A model generated the notes under the pieces. The model was not told the origin of the DNA. It did not search any database and saw only the letters and a list, made by a program, of their open reading frames with translations. The position numbers and the translations under genes are program-made. This document shows positions 5,810 to 14,699 of a stretch of DNA of 14,960 bases, in pieces; within the stretch, counting starts at the first letter, position 1; the number at the start of each line of letters is the position of its first letter. The stretch is from Sulfuritalea sp. (GTDB lineage: Bacteria; Pseudomonadota; Gammaproteobacteria; Burkholderiales; Rhodocyclaceae): the NCBI GenBank assembly GCA_016708585.1, contig JADJFK010000035.1:1-14960 (forward strand). The letters are read 5' to 3'.

Positions 5810-6643
5810 TCACCGGCTGCCTGCTCCTCCGCTGGCGCCGAGGCCCTCGACGCCGAGCCTGACCCGGTCACCGACCTGCAGGAAGCGGCCGCGGCCCATG
5901 CCGACGCCCTGCGGCGTGCCGGTGCAGATCACGTCGCCGGGCAGCAGGGTCATGAAGCGCGAGACGTAGCTGACGATTTCGGCGCAGGAAAAGATCATGT
6001 CCGACGTGCTGGAATCCTGCATGCGTTCGCCATTGACCTCCAGCCACAGGCGCAGCGCCTGCGGGTCGGCGACCTCGTCCTTCGTCACCAGCCAGGGGCC
6101 GATGGGGCCGAAGCTGTCGCAGCCCTTGCCCTTGTCCCACTGGCCGCCGCGTTCGAGCTGGAAGGCGCGCTCGGAGACGTCGTGGAATACGCAGTAGCCG
6201 GCGAGGTGGTCGAGCGCGTTGGCCTCGCTGACCCGGCGCGTCTCGCGGCCGATGACCAGCCCCAGTTCGACTTCCCAGTCGAGCTTGGTGCTGTCGATGG
6301 GCTTGATGATCGGGTCATCGGGGCCGCTGATGCAGGTGGTGGCCTTCATGAACATCACCGGCTCGGCGGGGATGGGCATCTTCGCTTCGAGGGCATGGGC
6401 GCGGTAGTTGAGGCCGATGCCGACGATCTTGGATATGCCGGTGAAGGGCACGCCGTAACGCGGCTTGCCGCGCACTGCCGGCAGCGCGGCGGGATCGAGT
6501 GCGCGCAGGCGCTTCCGGCCGGCGGCGGAGAGTTCGTCCCAGCCGATGTCGGCGACATGGGCGGAGAGGTCGCGCAGCGTGCCGTCGGCGGCGATCAGGC
6601 CGGGTTTTTCGCGGCCATTGGGGCCGTAGCGGACAAGTTTCAT
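5810..6643 (-). CDS. Fumarylacetoacetate hydrolase family protein
   Basis: 277 residues of the FAH superfamily, whose members hydrolyse, decarboxylate or hydrate 2-oxo acids with a divalent metal in the cytoplasm. The family core is complete: IVGIGLNYRAHALE (73-86), metal ligands Glu124 and Glu126 in DWEVELGLVIG, Asp155 in FHDVSER, FGPIGPW (178-184), and the C-terminal PGDVICTGTPQGVG (235-248). The arrangement is that of bacterial 2-keto-4-pentenoate hydratase / ureidoglycolate-lyase-like members; the substrate cannot be named. AAGGAG lies just before the ATG, within the 12-base gap after the MCE gene stop, so it is probably co-transcribed with the lipid transporter. The last residues (GASGGAGSR) depart from the usual GLG-x-Q-R-Q ending. 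Confidence 0.92.
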   Translation of the reverse strand: MKLVRYGPNGREKPGLIAADGTLRDLSAHVADIGWDELSAAGRKRLRALDPAALPAVRGKPRYGVPFTGISKIVGIGLNYRAHALEAKMPIPAEPVMFMKATTCISGPDDPIIKPIDSTKLDWEVELGLVIGRETRRVSEANALDHLAGYCVFHDVSERAFQLERGGQWDKGKGCDSFGPIGPWLVTKDEVADPQALRLWLEVNGERMQDSSTSDMIFSCAEIVSYVSRFMTLLPGDVICTGTPQGVGMGRGRFLQVGDRVRLGVEGLGASGGAGSR

Positions 6644-6655
6644 GCTGTCTCCTTT

Positions 6656-7672
6656 TCAGGGTGCGGACTTCTGCTTCTTGCCGCGCCAGATCGCGTCCGG
6701 CTGCTGTTCCAGGGTTTCCGCCAGCAGGCGCAGGGCGTCGGCGGCGCGGGCGATTTCCTTGAGCGCGGCATTGAGGTTGTCGACCGTCGGCGAATCCTGT
6801 TCGGCCAGCTTGCGTACCGCCGTCGCGGCGCGGGCCAGTTCCTCGCTGGCCTGGGTCATGCCGGCGACCAGGCGCGAATCGGGCTGCGCCAGCTGGGCGA
6901 TGCGATCGGCCGCGGTGTCGAGCCGGGCCAGCGCGGACTGCGCCGCCAGCAGCGCCTTGTTCATCTCGGCCAGGTTGTCGCGCGCGTCCTTGAGCAGCGG
7001 GCCGCCCTGGGCATCGAAGCGCCGGGCGAGCGATTCGAGGTGGCGCAGCGTGGCGTCGAGGCGGCGCGGCAGGTCCTGCGTCGCCTGCGCCGACACCAGC
7101 TTGTTCACCGCACTGCTGATGGCCGCCACGTCGGCGAGGAACTGGTCCATGGGGAAGCCTTCGAGCTTGGTCGCCAGCTCCTGGGCGGCGGTGCGGATGG
7201 TCGGAATCTCGCTGAGATCGGGATCGAGCGCGGCAAAGATCGCCGGTTTGTCCGGATGGAAATCGAGGTCGACGTACAGCTGGCCGGTAAGCAGGCTCTG
7301 CAGCCGCAAGCGGCCGCGCAGGCCGCGGTCGACCAGCTGGCGGACGGTGGCGCGATCGCGCAGGTCGACGTTTTCGCCGCCGTGGGTGTGCACGACGTGG
7401 GGTTGCACTTCGATCATGACCGGCACCAGGAAACGCTGGCTGTGCGCATCGAGCCCGAGCTGGATCTGCTTGACGGTGCCGACCTTGACGCCGAGGAACA
7501 CCACCGGCGCGCCGACCTGCAGGCCCTGCGCCGCGCCCGTGAAGTACAGCACGTGCTGGCGGCGCTCGCCGAACCAGCCGCCGCCCGCCAGCAGCAGGGT
7601 GGCGGCGATCGCCAGCGCGAGCGCGCCGAGGACGAAGGCGCCGATCAGGGTGGGGTTGGCTTTTCTGCTCAT
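6656..7672 (-). CDS. MCE (MlaD-like) lipid-binding protein
   Basis: 338 residues. An N-terminal anchor helix (about 8-30, LIGAFVLGALALAIAATLLL) is followed by one MCE domain (about 36-125) with GLQVGAPVVFLGVKVGTV, and a long alpha-helical, coiled-coil-like region (about 175-330) rich in Ala, Leu, Glu and Arg. Family members form hexameric rings in the periplasm, tethered to the inner membrane, and carry phospholipids or other hydrophobic compounds with an ABC permease/ATPase. The start overlaps the ATPase stop by four bases (ATGA), so translation is coupled. A single MCE domain rules out PqiB/YebT-type multi-domain forms. No auxiliary outer-membrane lipoprotein gene is seen. Confidence 0.92.
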   Translation of the reverse strand: MSRKANPTLIGAFVLGALALAIAATLLLAGGGWFGERRQHVLYFTGAAQGLQVGAPVVFLGVKVGTVKQIQLGLDAHSQRFLVPVMIEVQPHVVHTHGGENVDLRDRATVRQLVDRGLRGRLRLQSLLTGQLYVDLDFHPDKPAIFAALDPDLSEIPTIRTAAQELATKLEGFPMDQFLADVAAISSAVNKLVSAQATQDLPRRLDATLRHLESLARRFDAQGGPLLKDARDNLAEMNKALLAAQSALARLDTAADRIAQLAQPDSRLVAGMTQASEELARAATAVRKLAEQDSPTVDNLNAALKEIARAADALRLLAETLEQQPDAIWRGKKQKSAP

Positions 7673-8457
7673 GGCGTCTGCGCCGGAAGGTTGGGGCGTG
7701 GGGGCGGTGCCTCGCCGCCCCGCGTGAGGAAATGGCGGACCTTGGGGTGGCCGTTCTTTAGTGCGTCCTGCGGATGTCCGGTGGCGATCATGGTGCGGCT
7801 TTCGGTATCGAGGTAGATCGAATTGTTGCCAATGCCGAGGATGCTGGCCAGTTCGTGGGTGATGACGACGATGGTGGTGCCCAGGCTGTCGCGCAGTTCG
7901 ACGATCAGTTCATCGAGGCGCCGCGCCGTCAGCGGATCGAGGCCGGAGGAGGGTTCGTCGATGACCAGGATGTCCGGGTCGAGCGCCATGGCCCGCGCCA
8001 GTCCGGCGCGCTTCTTCATGCCGCCGCTCAATTCCGCGGGATAGAAGTCCTCGAAACCGGCGAGCCCCACCAGCGCCAGCTTGAAGGCGACGATCTCGTC
8101 GACGCGGGCTTGAGGCAGGCCGGTGTATTCGGCGATCGGCAGCGCGACGTTTTCCGCCAGCGTCAGCGAGCTCCACAGCGCGCCGCCCTGGAACAGGATG
8201 CCGAGCCGGCGCTTGAGCCGTTGTTGCACCGCCTCCCCGGAATTCCAGAAATCCTCGCCGCCGTAGCGCACCGAGCCGGCCGCGGGCCGCTGCAGGCCGA
8301 CCAGGGCGCGCATCAGCGTGGTCTTGCCGCAGCCGTTGCCGCCCATGACGACGAAGATGTCGCCCTTGTTCACCGTGAAATCGAGGCCGCGCTGGACGAC
8401 GAAATCGCCATAGGCCATGGACAGGTCGCGTACCTCGATGTGGGGAAGGGCATCCAT
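7669..8457 (-). CDS. ABC transporter ATPase, MlaF-like
   Basis: 262 residues, the nucleotide-binding subunit of the MCE-linked transporter. Walker A GGNGCGKTT is at 39-47, the Q-loop Gln at 90, the signature LSGGMKKR at 143-150, Walker B ILVIDE at 163-168, the D-loop SGLD at 171-174 and the H-loop His at 201. The K-K-R/A-G-L-A-R-A form of the signature region is typical of MlaF-type ATPases. The gene begins 3 bases after the permease stop and overlaps the MCE gene by 4 bases, so all three are one transcription unit. It should sit at the inner face of the membrane and power lipid movement. Confidence 0.95.
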   Translation of the reverse strand: MDALPHIEVRDLSMAYGDFVVQRGLDFTVNKGDIFVVMGGNGCGKTTLMRALVGLQRPAAGSVRYGGEDFWNSGEAVQQRLKRRLGILFQGGALWSSLTLAENVALPIAEYTGLPQARVDEIVAFKLALVGLAGFEDFYPAELSGGMKKRAGLARAMALDPDILVIDEPSSGLDPLTARRLDELIVELRDSLGTTIVVITHELASILGIGNNSIYLDTESRTMIATGHPQDALKNGHPKVRHFLTRGGEAPPPRPNLPAQTP

Positions 8458-8460
8458 GCC

Positions 8461-9603
8461 TCAGATACCGAGCTGGTAATAGACGATGGTCATGATCGAG
8501 GCCGCGATGGTGATCAGCAGGATGGCGGTGACCACGGCCGAGGTGGCGGCATGGCCCACGGCCTCGGCGCTGCGACCGCACTGCATGCCGCGCAGGCAGC
8601 CGGCGAAGGCGATCATCGCGCCATACACCGTGCCTTTCGACAGGCCGACCGCGAACTGCTTGAACTCCAGCGCGCGCAGGGTTTCGGTGTAGTACTCGAA
8701 GACGCCGATGTCGAAGATGGTGACCGAGACCAGCAATCCCGCCAGCATGCCGATGAAGCCCGAATAAAGCGTCAGCAGCGGCACCATCAGCATCAGCGCC
8801 AGCATGCGCGGCAGCACCAGGAAGTCGATGGCGGAGATGCCGAGCACCTGGTAGGCGTCGATCTCCTCGTTGACCTGCATGGTGCCGAGCTGGGCGGCGA
8901 AGGCGGCGCCGGTGCGGCCGGCGATGATGATGCCGGTCATCAGGGCGCCGACCTCGCGCACCATGCCGATGGCCACCAGGTCGGCGATGAAGATCTGCGC
9001 CCCCACCAGTTTCAGCTGGTCGGCGCCGAGGTAGGCGAGGATCAGGCCGACCAGGAAGCTGATCACGGAGACGATGGGCAGGGCGCGCGGCCCGACTTGC
9101 TCGATTTCCAGCCACAGGTCGCGGGCGCGGAAGCGGGCGCGGCCGGAAACGAGGCGCAGCAGCGACAGCACCACCTCGCCGAGAAAGGCCAGCATCTGCG
9201 GCGCACCGCGGAAAAATTCCAGCGTCGCCGCGCCAACCCGTGCGAACGTTCCCTGCGCGCCGCCGTCACGCGCGGCGAGTTTCTGCTCCGGTACGGCCGC
9301 CGCCATCGCCAGCAGGCGTTGTGCGCCGGCCGGCAGTCCGCCGACATCGAGCGTGATGCCCTGTTCCGCACACGACTTGCCGATTACGGCGACGAAGGTC
9401 AGCAGGCCCGAATCCCAGTCGCTGAGGGTGGTGGCATTGAAGCCGAGGCGGCGGGCCGACGTCGGCAACCGGGCCAGCAGCGTCCCGGCAGAGGGCAGTT
9501 TCTGGTCGATGCACCAGCGCCCGCCGAGCACGATGAACAAGGTGCCGGAGTTGTCGGCGTCGCCCGGGCGCAGGTCGAGCTGCCATGCGGGCGCAACGCT
9601 CAT
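8461..9603 (-). CDS. MlaE-like permease with N-terminal STAS domain
   Basis: 380 residues. Residues 1 to about 105 look like a STAS (MlaB-type) domain fused to the front, with TLSDWDSGLL at 59-68 matching the D-S-x-G-L pattern and Ser65 at the usual conserved position. From about 125 on it is a MlaE-family permease with five or six membrane segments (for example VISFLVGLILAYLGADQL) and the conserved GIIIAGRTGAAFAAQLGTM and EEIDAYQVLGI stretches. The fusion explains the absence of a separate mlaB gene. The ATG lies 16 bases after the helicase stop with GGACGG before it, and the ATPase starts 3 bases downstream. Transported lipid and direction are unknown. Confidence 0.93.
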   Translation of the reverse strand: MSVAPAWQLDLRPGDADNSGTLFIVLGGRWCIDQKLPSAGTLLARLPTSARRLGFNATTLSDWDSGLLTFVAVIGKSCAEQGITLDVGGLPAGAQRLLAMAAAVPEQKLAARDGGAQGTFARVGAATLEFFRGAPQMLAFLGEVVLSLLRLVSGRARFRARDLWLEIEQVGPRALPIVSVISFLVGLILAYLGADQLKLVGAQIFIADLVAIGMVREVGALMTGIIIAGRTGAAFAAQLGTMQVNEEIDAYQVLGISAIDFLVLPRMLALMLMVPLLTLYSGFIGMLAGLLVSVTIFDIGVFEYYTETLRALEFKQFAVGLSKGTVYGAMIAFAGCLRGMQCGRSAEAVGHAATSAVVTAILLITIAASIMTIVYYQLGI

Positions 9604-9619
9604 GGCCCGTCCGTCGGTT

Positions 9620-11173
<1,554 letters not shown>

Positions 11174-11371
11174 TGGAACTCCTGAATCGGCCGCTTCGCG
11201 GCCCACGGCCGGCTTTGCACAGCCAGCCGGCTGCGGCGGCGCAAAGCATGCTTTGCGAAACCCCGCCTCGCCCCTTTTCAGGGGAACCGGTTCAGGCGGC
11301 GAAGCGCTTGAGGGAAATGCGGCGGAATGCCGAATCGGGCGCCAACCGGCAGGGCGCGCAAGCCCCGTATT
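11174..11371 (-). promoter_or_regulatory. Structured 5' leader of the helicase gene
   Basis: Gene-free sequence between the candidate promoter and the helicase start. On the - strand it can form three simple hairpins: CCCC-TGAAAA-GGGG (11284-11271), a perfect palindrome GCAAAGCATGCTTTGC (11256-11241) and GGCCGC-GAA-GCGGCC (11203-11189), the last ending five bases before the AGGAG ribosome site. Long leaders are common on cold-responsive DEAD-box genes; a regulatory role here is inference. Confidence 0.4.
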
Positions 11372-11400
11372 GTATTACAGGCCGCGGCCGGCCGTGGCAA
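11372..11400 (-). promoter_or_regulatory. Candidate sigma-70 promoter for helicase/transporter genes
   Basis: On the - strand, TTGCCA (11400-11395) and TAATAC (11377-11372) are separated by 17 bases, between the end of the AsmA-like gene and the helicase. Transcription would start near 11365, giving a leader of about 190 bases. Good spacing, moderate sequence match. Confidence 0.5.
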
Positions 11401-11415
11401 GGGTTGCGGCGGACC

Positions 11416-12114
11416 TCACTTGAACAGCCCCTTGACGGCAGAGCCGGCCTTGGCGGCTGCGCCGGATTGCAGCAACTTCTCGAAGTTCACCGCGCCCGCG
11501 AGCTTTGCCGTCACGGCGGCGGCCACTTGCTGCCCCAGTTCACCGGGAGTCAGGCCGCCCCTGGCCTTGCCGAGGTTCCTCAGGGTGATGTCCGGCAGAA
11601 CGACGCTCACGGTCTTGTCGCCCAGCAAGGCGGCGCTGGCCTGTGCCCTGGCCTGGCGGATGGTCAGCTCTTCGACGATGAGCCTGGTGCCGCCCTTCTT
11701 CTTGTTCTCGGCGGAACCGAGATAGCTCGCAATGTTCTTCTGGATGGCATCGAAGTTGGTCATCGTGCTGCCCAATTCGTAATTCAACTCGGGCGCGATG
11801 ATCGCAATGCGGCGGATCACGATGACGTCCCTGGCCACCGAGGCGATGTCGATGTGGACATCGATCCGTCCTATCTTCATCGCGTGAGGGGTCCTGAAGC
11901 CCGACGGATTGCCGATCACCAGGTTGCCGAGCGTGCCCTTGCCGTCGGCAGGCGAGATCTTGACCTCATCGACCGCGACCTTGGTCTGCGTCATGGCGCT
12001 GCCGTAATTTGCGATGGCGCGTTTGATCAGGCCGTCGATGTTGCCGGAAAGCCAGAACACCGCGCCACCGGCGATGGCGACGACGACGAGCAGGGCGGCC
12101 GCGAGTTTCTTCAT
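11416..12114 (-). CDS. AsmA-like envelope protein, function unknown
   Basis: 232 residues. An N-terminal signal-anchor helix (KKLAAALLVVVAIAGGAVFW) precedes a periplasmic part with the pattern TLGNLVIGNPSGF, IGRIDVHIDI, IAPELNYELG and NFDAIQKNI, which resembles the repeating beta-strand groove of AsmA/DUF748-like proteins. It is much shorter than full AsmA proteins. I do not know a function; AsmA-like proteins are linked to lipid movement across the periplasm. The ATG at 12114 overlaps the preceding hydrolase stop by four bases (ATGA), with GGGA upstream, so the two are translationally coupled; in-frame codons further upstream belong to the hydrolase gene. A lipid transporter lies downstream beyond the helicase, a suggestive but unproven link. 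Confidence 0.8.
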   Translation of the reverse strand: MKKLAAALLVVVAIAGGAVFWLSGNIDGLIKRAIANYGSAMTQTKVAVDEVKISPADGKGTLGNLVIGNPSGFRTPHAMKIGRIDVHIDIASVARDVIVIRRIAIIAPELNYELGSTMTNFDAIQKNIASYLGSAENKKKGGTRLIVEELTIRQARAQASAALLGDKTVSVVLPDITLRNLGKARGGLTPGELGQQVAAAVTAKLAGAVNFEKLLQSGAAAKAGSAVKGLFK

Positions 12115-12959
12115 GATGGATTTCCCAACAGGTTCAGCGTGACATGGAACAAGGCATGATCCGGGTCGCACAGCGCCTCCACGCTCGCCAGGTGGTGGCG
12201 ATCGGGCAGGGGCAGGTCGCGCCGGAAACAGTGTGGCCAGGCTTCGCGGATGAGGCGGTTCTGGCGCTTGAATTCGCTGCTTTCGGCGTTGCCGACGGCA
12301 GTGAACAGGGGCAGGGGAAGTGCGGGGCGATAGGCGACCGGGCTGACCCGCTGCGCGGTCGCATCATCCAGCCGGAGGTCGTCCTGCAGGAAGGGGGTGC
12401 GGACCAGGGGTTGCAGGTCGTACAGCCCGGAAATGCAGGTCGCGCCGCGCAGCAGGTCCCGCGGCAGGTCGCCCGCCATCAGCGGCCAGTCGGCCGCCAG
12501 CATCATGGCGGCAAGATGCGCGCCGGCGGAATGGCCGGCCACCGCGATGCGGCGCCGATCGATGCCGAGTTCGGCTCCGTGGCGGTAGAGCCACGCCATG
12601 GCACGCAGCATCTGCCGCACCATCTCGGCGATCGGGGTGGCCGGGGCCAGGCCGTAGTTCGGCATGGCCACCGCGACGCCGGCCTTGACGAAGGTCGGCG
12701 CGAGGAAGGAAAAATCCCGCTTGTCCAGCGAACGCCAGTAACCGCCGTGGATGAAGACCAGCAGCGGCGCGTTCGGCACGGCGGCGGGATAGAAGTCGAG
12801 CGTTTCCGCCGGCGAGGAGCCGAAATGGCAGTCCGCTTCCCAGCGCAGCCCGTCGCGAGCGAGGCGCGAGTCGGCGCGCCACCGCTCGAAGATCTCCGGA
12901 TGGTCCGGGATCGCGGCACGGGCGTTGTACTGATGGTCGAGTTCTTGTGGGGTCAGCAT
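12111..12959 (-). CDS. Alpha/beta hydrolase, kynurenine-formamidase-like
   Basis: 282 residues. LDHQYNARAAIPDHP at the start, HGGYW (71-75, oxyanion motif), GHSAG (142-146, nucleophile Ser144), a probable acid in VGNAESSEF and a His in PDRHHLASVE near the C-terminus form a complete esterase/amidase triad of the arylformamidase-like group. Kynurenine formamidase activity is possible, but no tryptophan-degradation partner lies nearby, so the substrate remains open. I use the ATG at 12959 (MLTPQELDHQ); the 21 upstream in-frame codons overlap the divergent promoter region and do not look like protein. The stop overlaps the AsmA-like gene start. Confidence 0.88.
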   Translation of the reverse strand: MLTPQELDHQYNARAAIPDHPEIFERWRADSRLARDGLRWEADCHFGSSPAETLDFYPAAVPNAPLLVFIHGGYWRSLDKRDFSFLAPTFVKAGVAVAMPNYGLAPATPIAEMVRQMLRAMAWLYRHGAELGIDRRRIAVAGHSAGAHLAAMMLAADWPLMAGDLPRDLLRGATCISGLYDLQPLVRTPFLQDDLRLDDATAQRVSPVAYRPALPLPLFTAVGNAESSEFKRQNRLIREAWPHCFRRDLPLPDRHHLASVEALCDPDHALFHVTLNLLGNPS

Positions 12960-12976
12960 GCGTAAGCCTCGCCGAT

Positions 12977-13005
12977 CCGCGTTCCGGTCGGCTGCGACAT
13001 AGAAT
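12977..13005 (+). promoter_or_regulatory. Candidate promoter for the aldo/keto reductase gene
   Basis: The 79-base gap between the divergent hydrolase and reductase starts holds TAGAAT at 13000-13005 as a fair -10 on the + strand; the -35 region around 12977-12986 is a poor match. Divergent promoters must share this space. Confidence 0.35.
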
Positions 13006-13038
13006 AGCCGTCCCGCGAACAAAATGGAAACGGCCGCA

Positions 13039-14076
13039 ATGGACTACGCGATGCTCGGCAGCAGCGACCTTCGGGTTTCCCGGATCTGCCTTGGCACCAT
13101 GACCTTCGGCACGCAGAACAGCGAGGCGGATGCCCATCGGCAACTCGACGTTGCAGTGGCCCATGGCATCAACTTCATCGACACGGCGGAAATGTATTCC
13201 GTGCCGCCGAACGCCGAAAGCTATGGCAGGGCCGAGACCTGCATCGGCAACTGGCTGAAGCGCCAGGCGCGCGACAGGATCATCCTCGCCACCAAGATTT
13301 CGGGGCCCGGGCGCAGCCTGAACTGGATCAGGAACGGCGACCTGGCCTTCAACCGGAAGAACATCCGCGCCGCCATCGAAGGCTCGCTGGCGCGGCTGCA
13401 AACCGATTACGTGGACCTGTACCAGTTGCACTGGCCGGACCGCAACACGCCGATTTTCGGCCAGTATCGATTCGATCCCGGGAAGGAGCGCGACTTCGTG
13501 CCGCTGGAGGAAACCCTGGCGGCGCTGGCCGAACTGGTCAAGGAAGGGCGCGTGCGCCATGTCGGGTTGTCCAACGAGACGCCATGGGGCGTGATGGAGT
13601 TCCTGCATCAGGCGGAGAAGCACGGCTTGCCGCGCGTGGTTTCGGTACAGAATGCCTACAGCCTGCTGAACCGGACCTGGGAAATGGGCCTGGCGGAAAT
13701 CGGCTTTCGCGAGAACGTCGGCCTGCTGGCCTATTCGCCCCTGGCGTTCGGCCTCCTGTCGGGCAAGTACCTGCGGAACGCCCATGCCGGCGGCCGGCTC
13801 AACCTGTTTCCGGGTTTTGGCCAGCGCTATGCGAAGCCCAATGTCGAGCCCGCCGTGGCGGCCTATATCGAACTGGCAAGCGCCAGCGGCCTGACACCGG
13901 TTGAACTCGCCCTGGGATTCGTCGCCAGCCGCCCGTTCGTGGCCAGCACGATCATCGGCGCCACGACCCTGGAACAACTCGGCGAGGATATCGCCGCTTG
14001 CGCGGTATCGCTTGGGGATCAGCTATTGCAGCAGATCGAGGCGCTGCATCTGCGTTACGGCAATCCGGCGCCTTGA
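13039..14076 (+). CDS. tas: Aldo/keto reductase, Tas-like
   Basis: 345 residues from the ATG at 13039. An NADPH-type aldo/keto reductase closely resembling E. coli Tas as I remember it: GTMTFGTQNSEADAHRQLD, AEMYSVPP, FNRKNIRAAIEGSL, QNAYSLLNR and GATTLEQL all have direct counterparts. The catalytic tetrad is Asp48 and Tyr53 (FIDTAEMY), Lys86 (ATKIS) and His131 (QLHWPD). I choose 13039, not the ATG 15 bases earlier, because MDYAMLGSSDLRVSR aligns with the Tas N-terminus and GGAA lies about ten bases upstream. The substrate is unknown; the family reduces aldehydes and ketones. It converges on the MarR gene with only 14 bases between stops. Confidence 0.92.
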   Translation: MDYAMLGSSDLRVSRICLGTMTFGTQNSEADAHRQLDVAVAHGINFIDTAEMYSVPPNAESYGRAETCIGNWLKRQARDRIILATKISGPGRSLNWIRNGDLAFNRKNIRAAIEGSLARLQTDYVDLYQLHWPDRNTPIFGQYRFDPGKERDFVPLEETLAALAELVKEGRVRHVGLSNETPWGVMEFLHQAEKHGLPRVVSVQNAYSLLNRTWEMGLAEIGFRENVGLLAYSPLAFGLLSGKYLRNAHAGGRLNLFPGFGQRYAKPNVEPAVAAYIELASASGLTPVELALGFVASRPFVASTIIGATTLEQLGEDIAACAVSLGDQLLQQIEALHLRYGNPAP

Positions 14077-14090
14077 GGTACGGCGGCGGA

Positions 14091-14585
14091 TTACTTCTTC
14101 GCCGCCACCTTGGTAGCGCTGGTCTTGAGGGCCGCCAGCAAGTCGTACAGCTGGCTGCGCTGCTTTTCGTCCATCCCGGCGAAGAGTTCGACCACCCAGG
14201 TCTCGTGGGCCTCGGCCATCTTGCGAAAGCTGCGGCGCCCCTCCGGCGTCAGCTTGACGATGTAGGCGCGGCGGTCATTCGGGCTGTCTTCGCGCACCAC
14301 CAGCTTCTCCGCGACCAGCTGGTCGGTGATGCCGGTCACGTTGCCGCCGGTCACCATCATGCGCTTGGACAGTTCGCCCATCTTGAGCCCCTGCGGGGAT
14401 CGCTCCAGCTGGGCCATCAGGTCGAAGCGCGGCAGCGTGATGCCGAACTCGGCACGCAGGCGCGAGCGGATGTGGTTCTCGATCAGGTTGGTGCAGGCCA
14501 GCGTGCGCAGCCAGAGCCGCAGGTCGGGCGCATGCTCGGAGGAGGCGCGTGTTTCGGTATCGGTGGCGGCATGTTTCTTTGACAT
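14091..14585 (-). CDS. MarR-family transcriptional regulator
   Basis: 164 residues with a winged helix-turn-helix. LPRFDLMAQLERSPQGLKMG leads into the recognition region (SKRMMVTGGNVTGITDQLV), and the wing carries DRRAYIVKLTPEG, the family D-R-x8-L-T signature. Helices at both ends form the dimer interface; the C-terminus ends in a basic Lys/Ala tail. MarR proteins are usually released from DNA by small phenolic or CoA-linked ligands and often control their own gene. An inverted repeat lies 31-57 bases upstream of the start. Its target genes and ligand cannot be deduced here. In Betaproteobacteria similar regulators accompany aromatic-acid degradation genes, but none is in this window. Confidence 0.93.
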   Translation of the reverse strand: MSKKHAATDTETRASSEHAPDLRLWLRTLACTNLIENHIRSRLRAEFGITLPRFDLMAQLERSPQGLKMGELSKRMMVTGGNVTGITDQLVAEKLVVREDSPNDRRAYIVKLTPEGRRSFRKMAEAHETWVVELFAGMDEKQRSQLYDLLAALKTSATKVAAKK

Positions 14586-14615
14586 TGGTATATGGCGCTG
14601 GGATGCGCTGCCCGG

Positions 14616-14642
14616 TTGATATATCGATGTCTAAAATATCAA
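14616..14642. promoter_or_regulatory. Candidate MarR operator (AT-rich inverted repeat)
   Basis: TTGATAT (14616-14622) and ATATCAA (14636-14642) are perfect inverted arms separated by 13 bases, giving about a 20-base centre-to-centre spacing, in AT-rich sequence directly before the MarR gene. On the - strand the right arm supplies a TTGATA -35-like element, so binding would block the promoter. Likely autoregulation; inference. Confidence 0.55.
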
Positions 14643-14666
14643 AAGACGCCGGATTCCGCAACCGGC
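14641..14666 (-). terminator. Possible terminator after the SixA-like gene
   Basis: On the - strand a 5-bp stem (GCCGG 14666-14662 with CCGGC 14652-14648, 9-base loop) is followed by GTCTTTT. Short stem and T run; it partly overlaps the operator. A GC-rich repeat (GGCGCCGG units, 14668-14690) lies beside it. Confidence 0.35.
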
Positions 14667-14699
14667 ATCGGCGCCGGTGCCGGCGCCGGACCCGGAAAT

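Noticed and set aside
5672..7816. Very long open frame on the + strand (714 codons)
   Set aside because: It lies opposite the FAH and MCE genes, which have full motif sets and ribosome sites; its translation is low-complexity Ala/Gly/Asp/Val/Arg typical of antisense frames in GC-rich DNA.
12364..13977. Long - strand open frame opposite the aldo/keto reductase and hydrolase
   Set aside because: It crosses two well-supported genes and their divergent promoter region, and shows no domain pattern.
14660..14692. CRISPR-like or tandem repeat from the repeated GGCGCCGG units
   Set aside because: Only two overlapping units with no spacers; best seen as a local GC-rich palindrome beside the SixA gene end.
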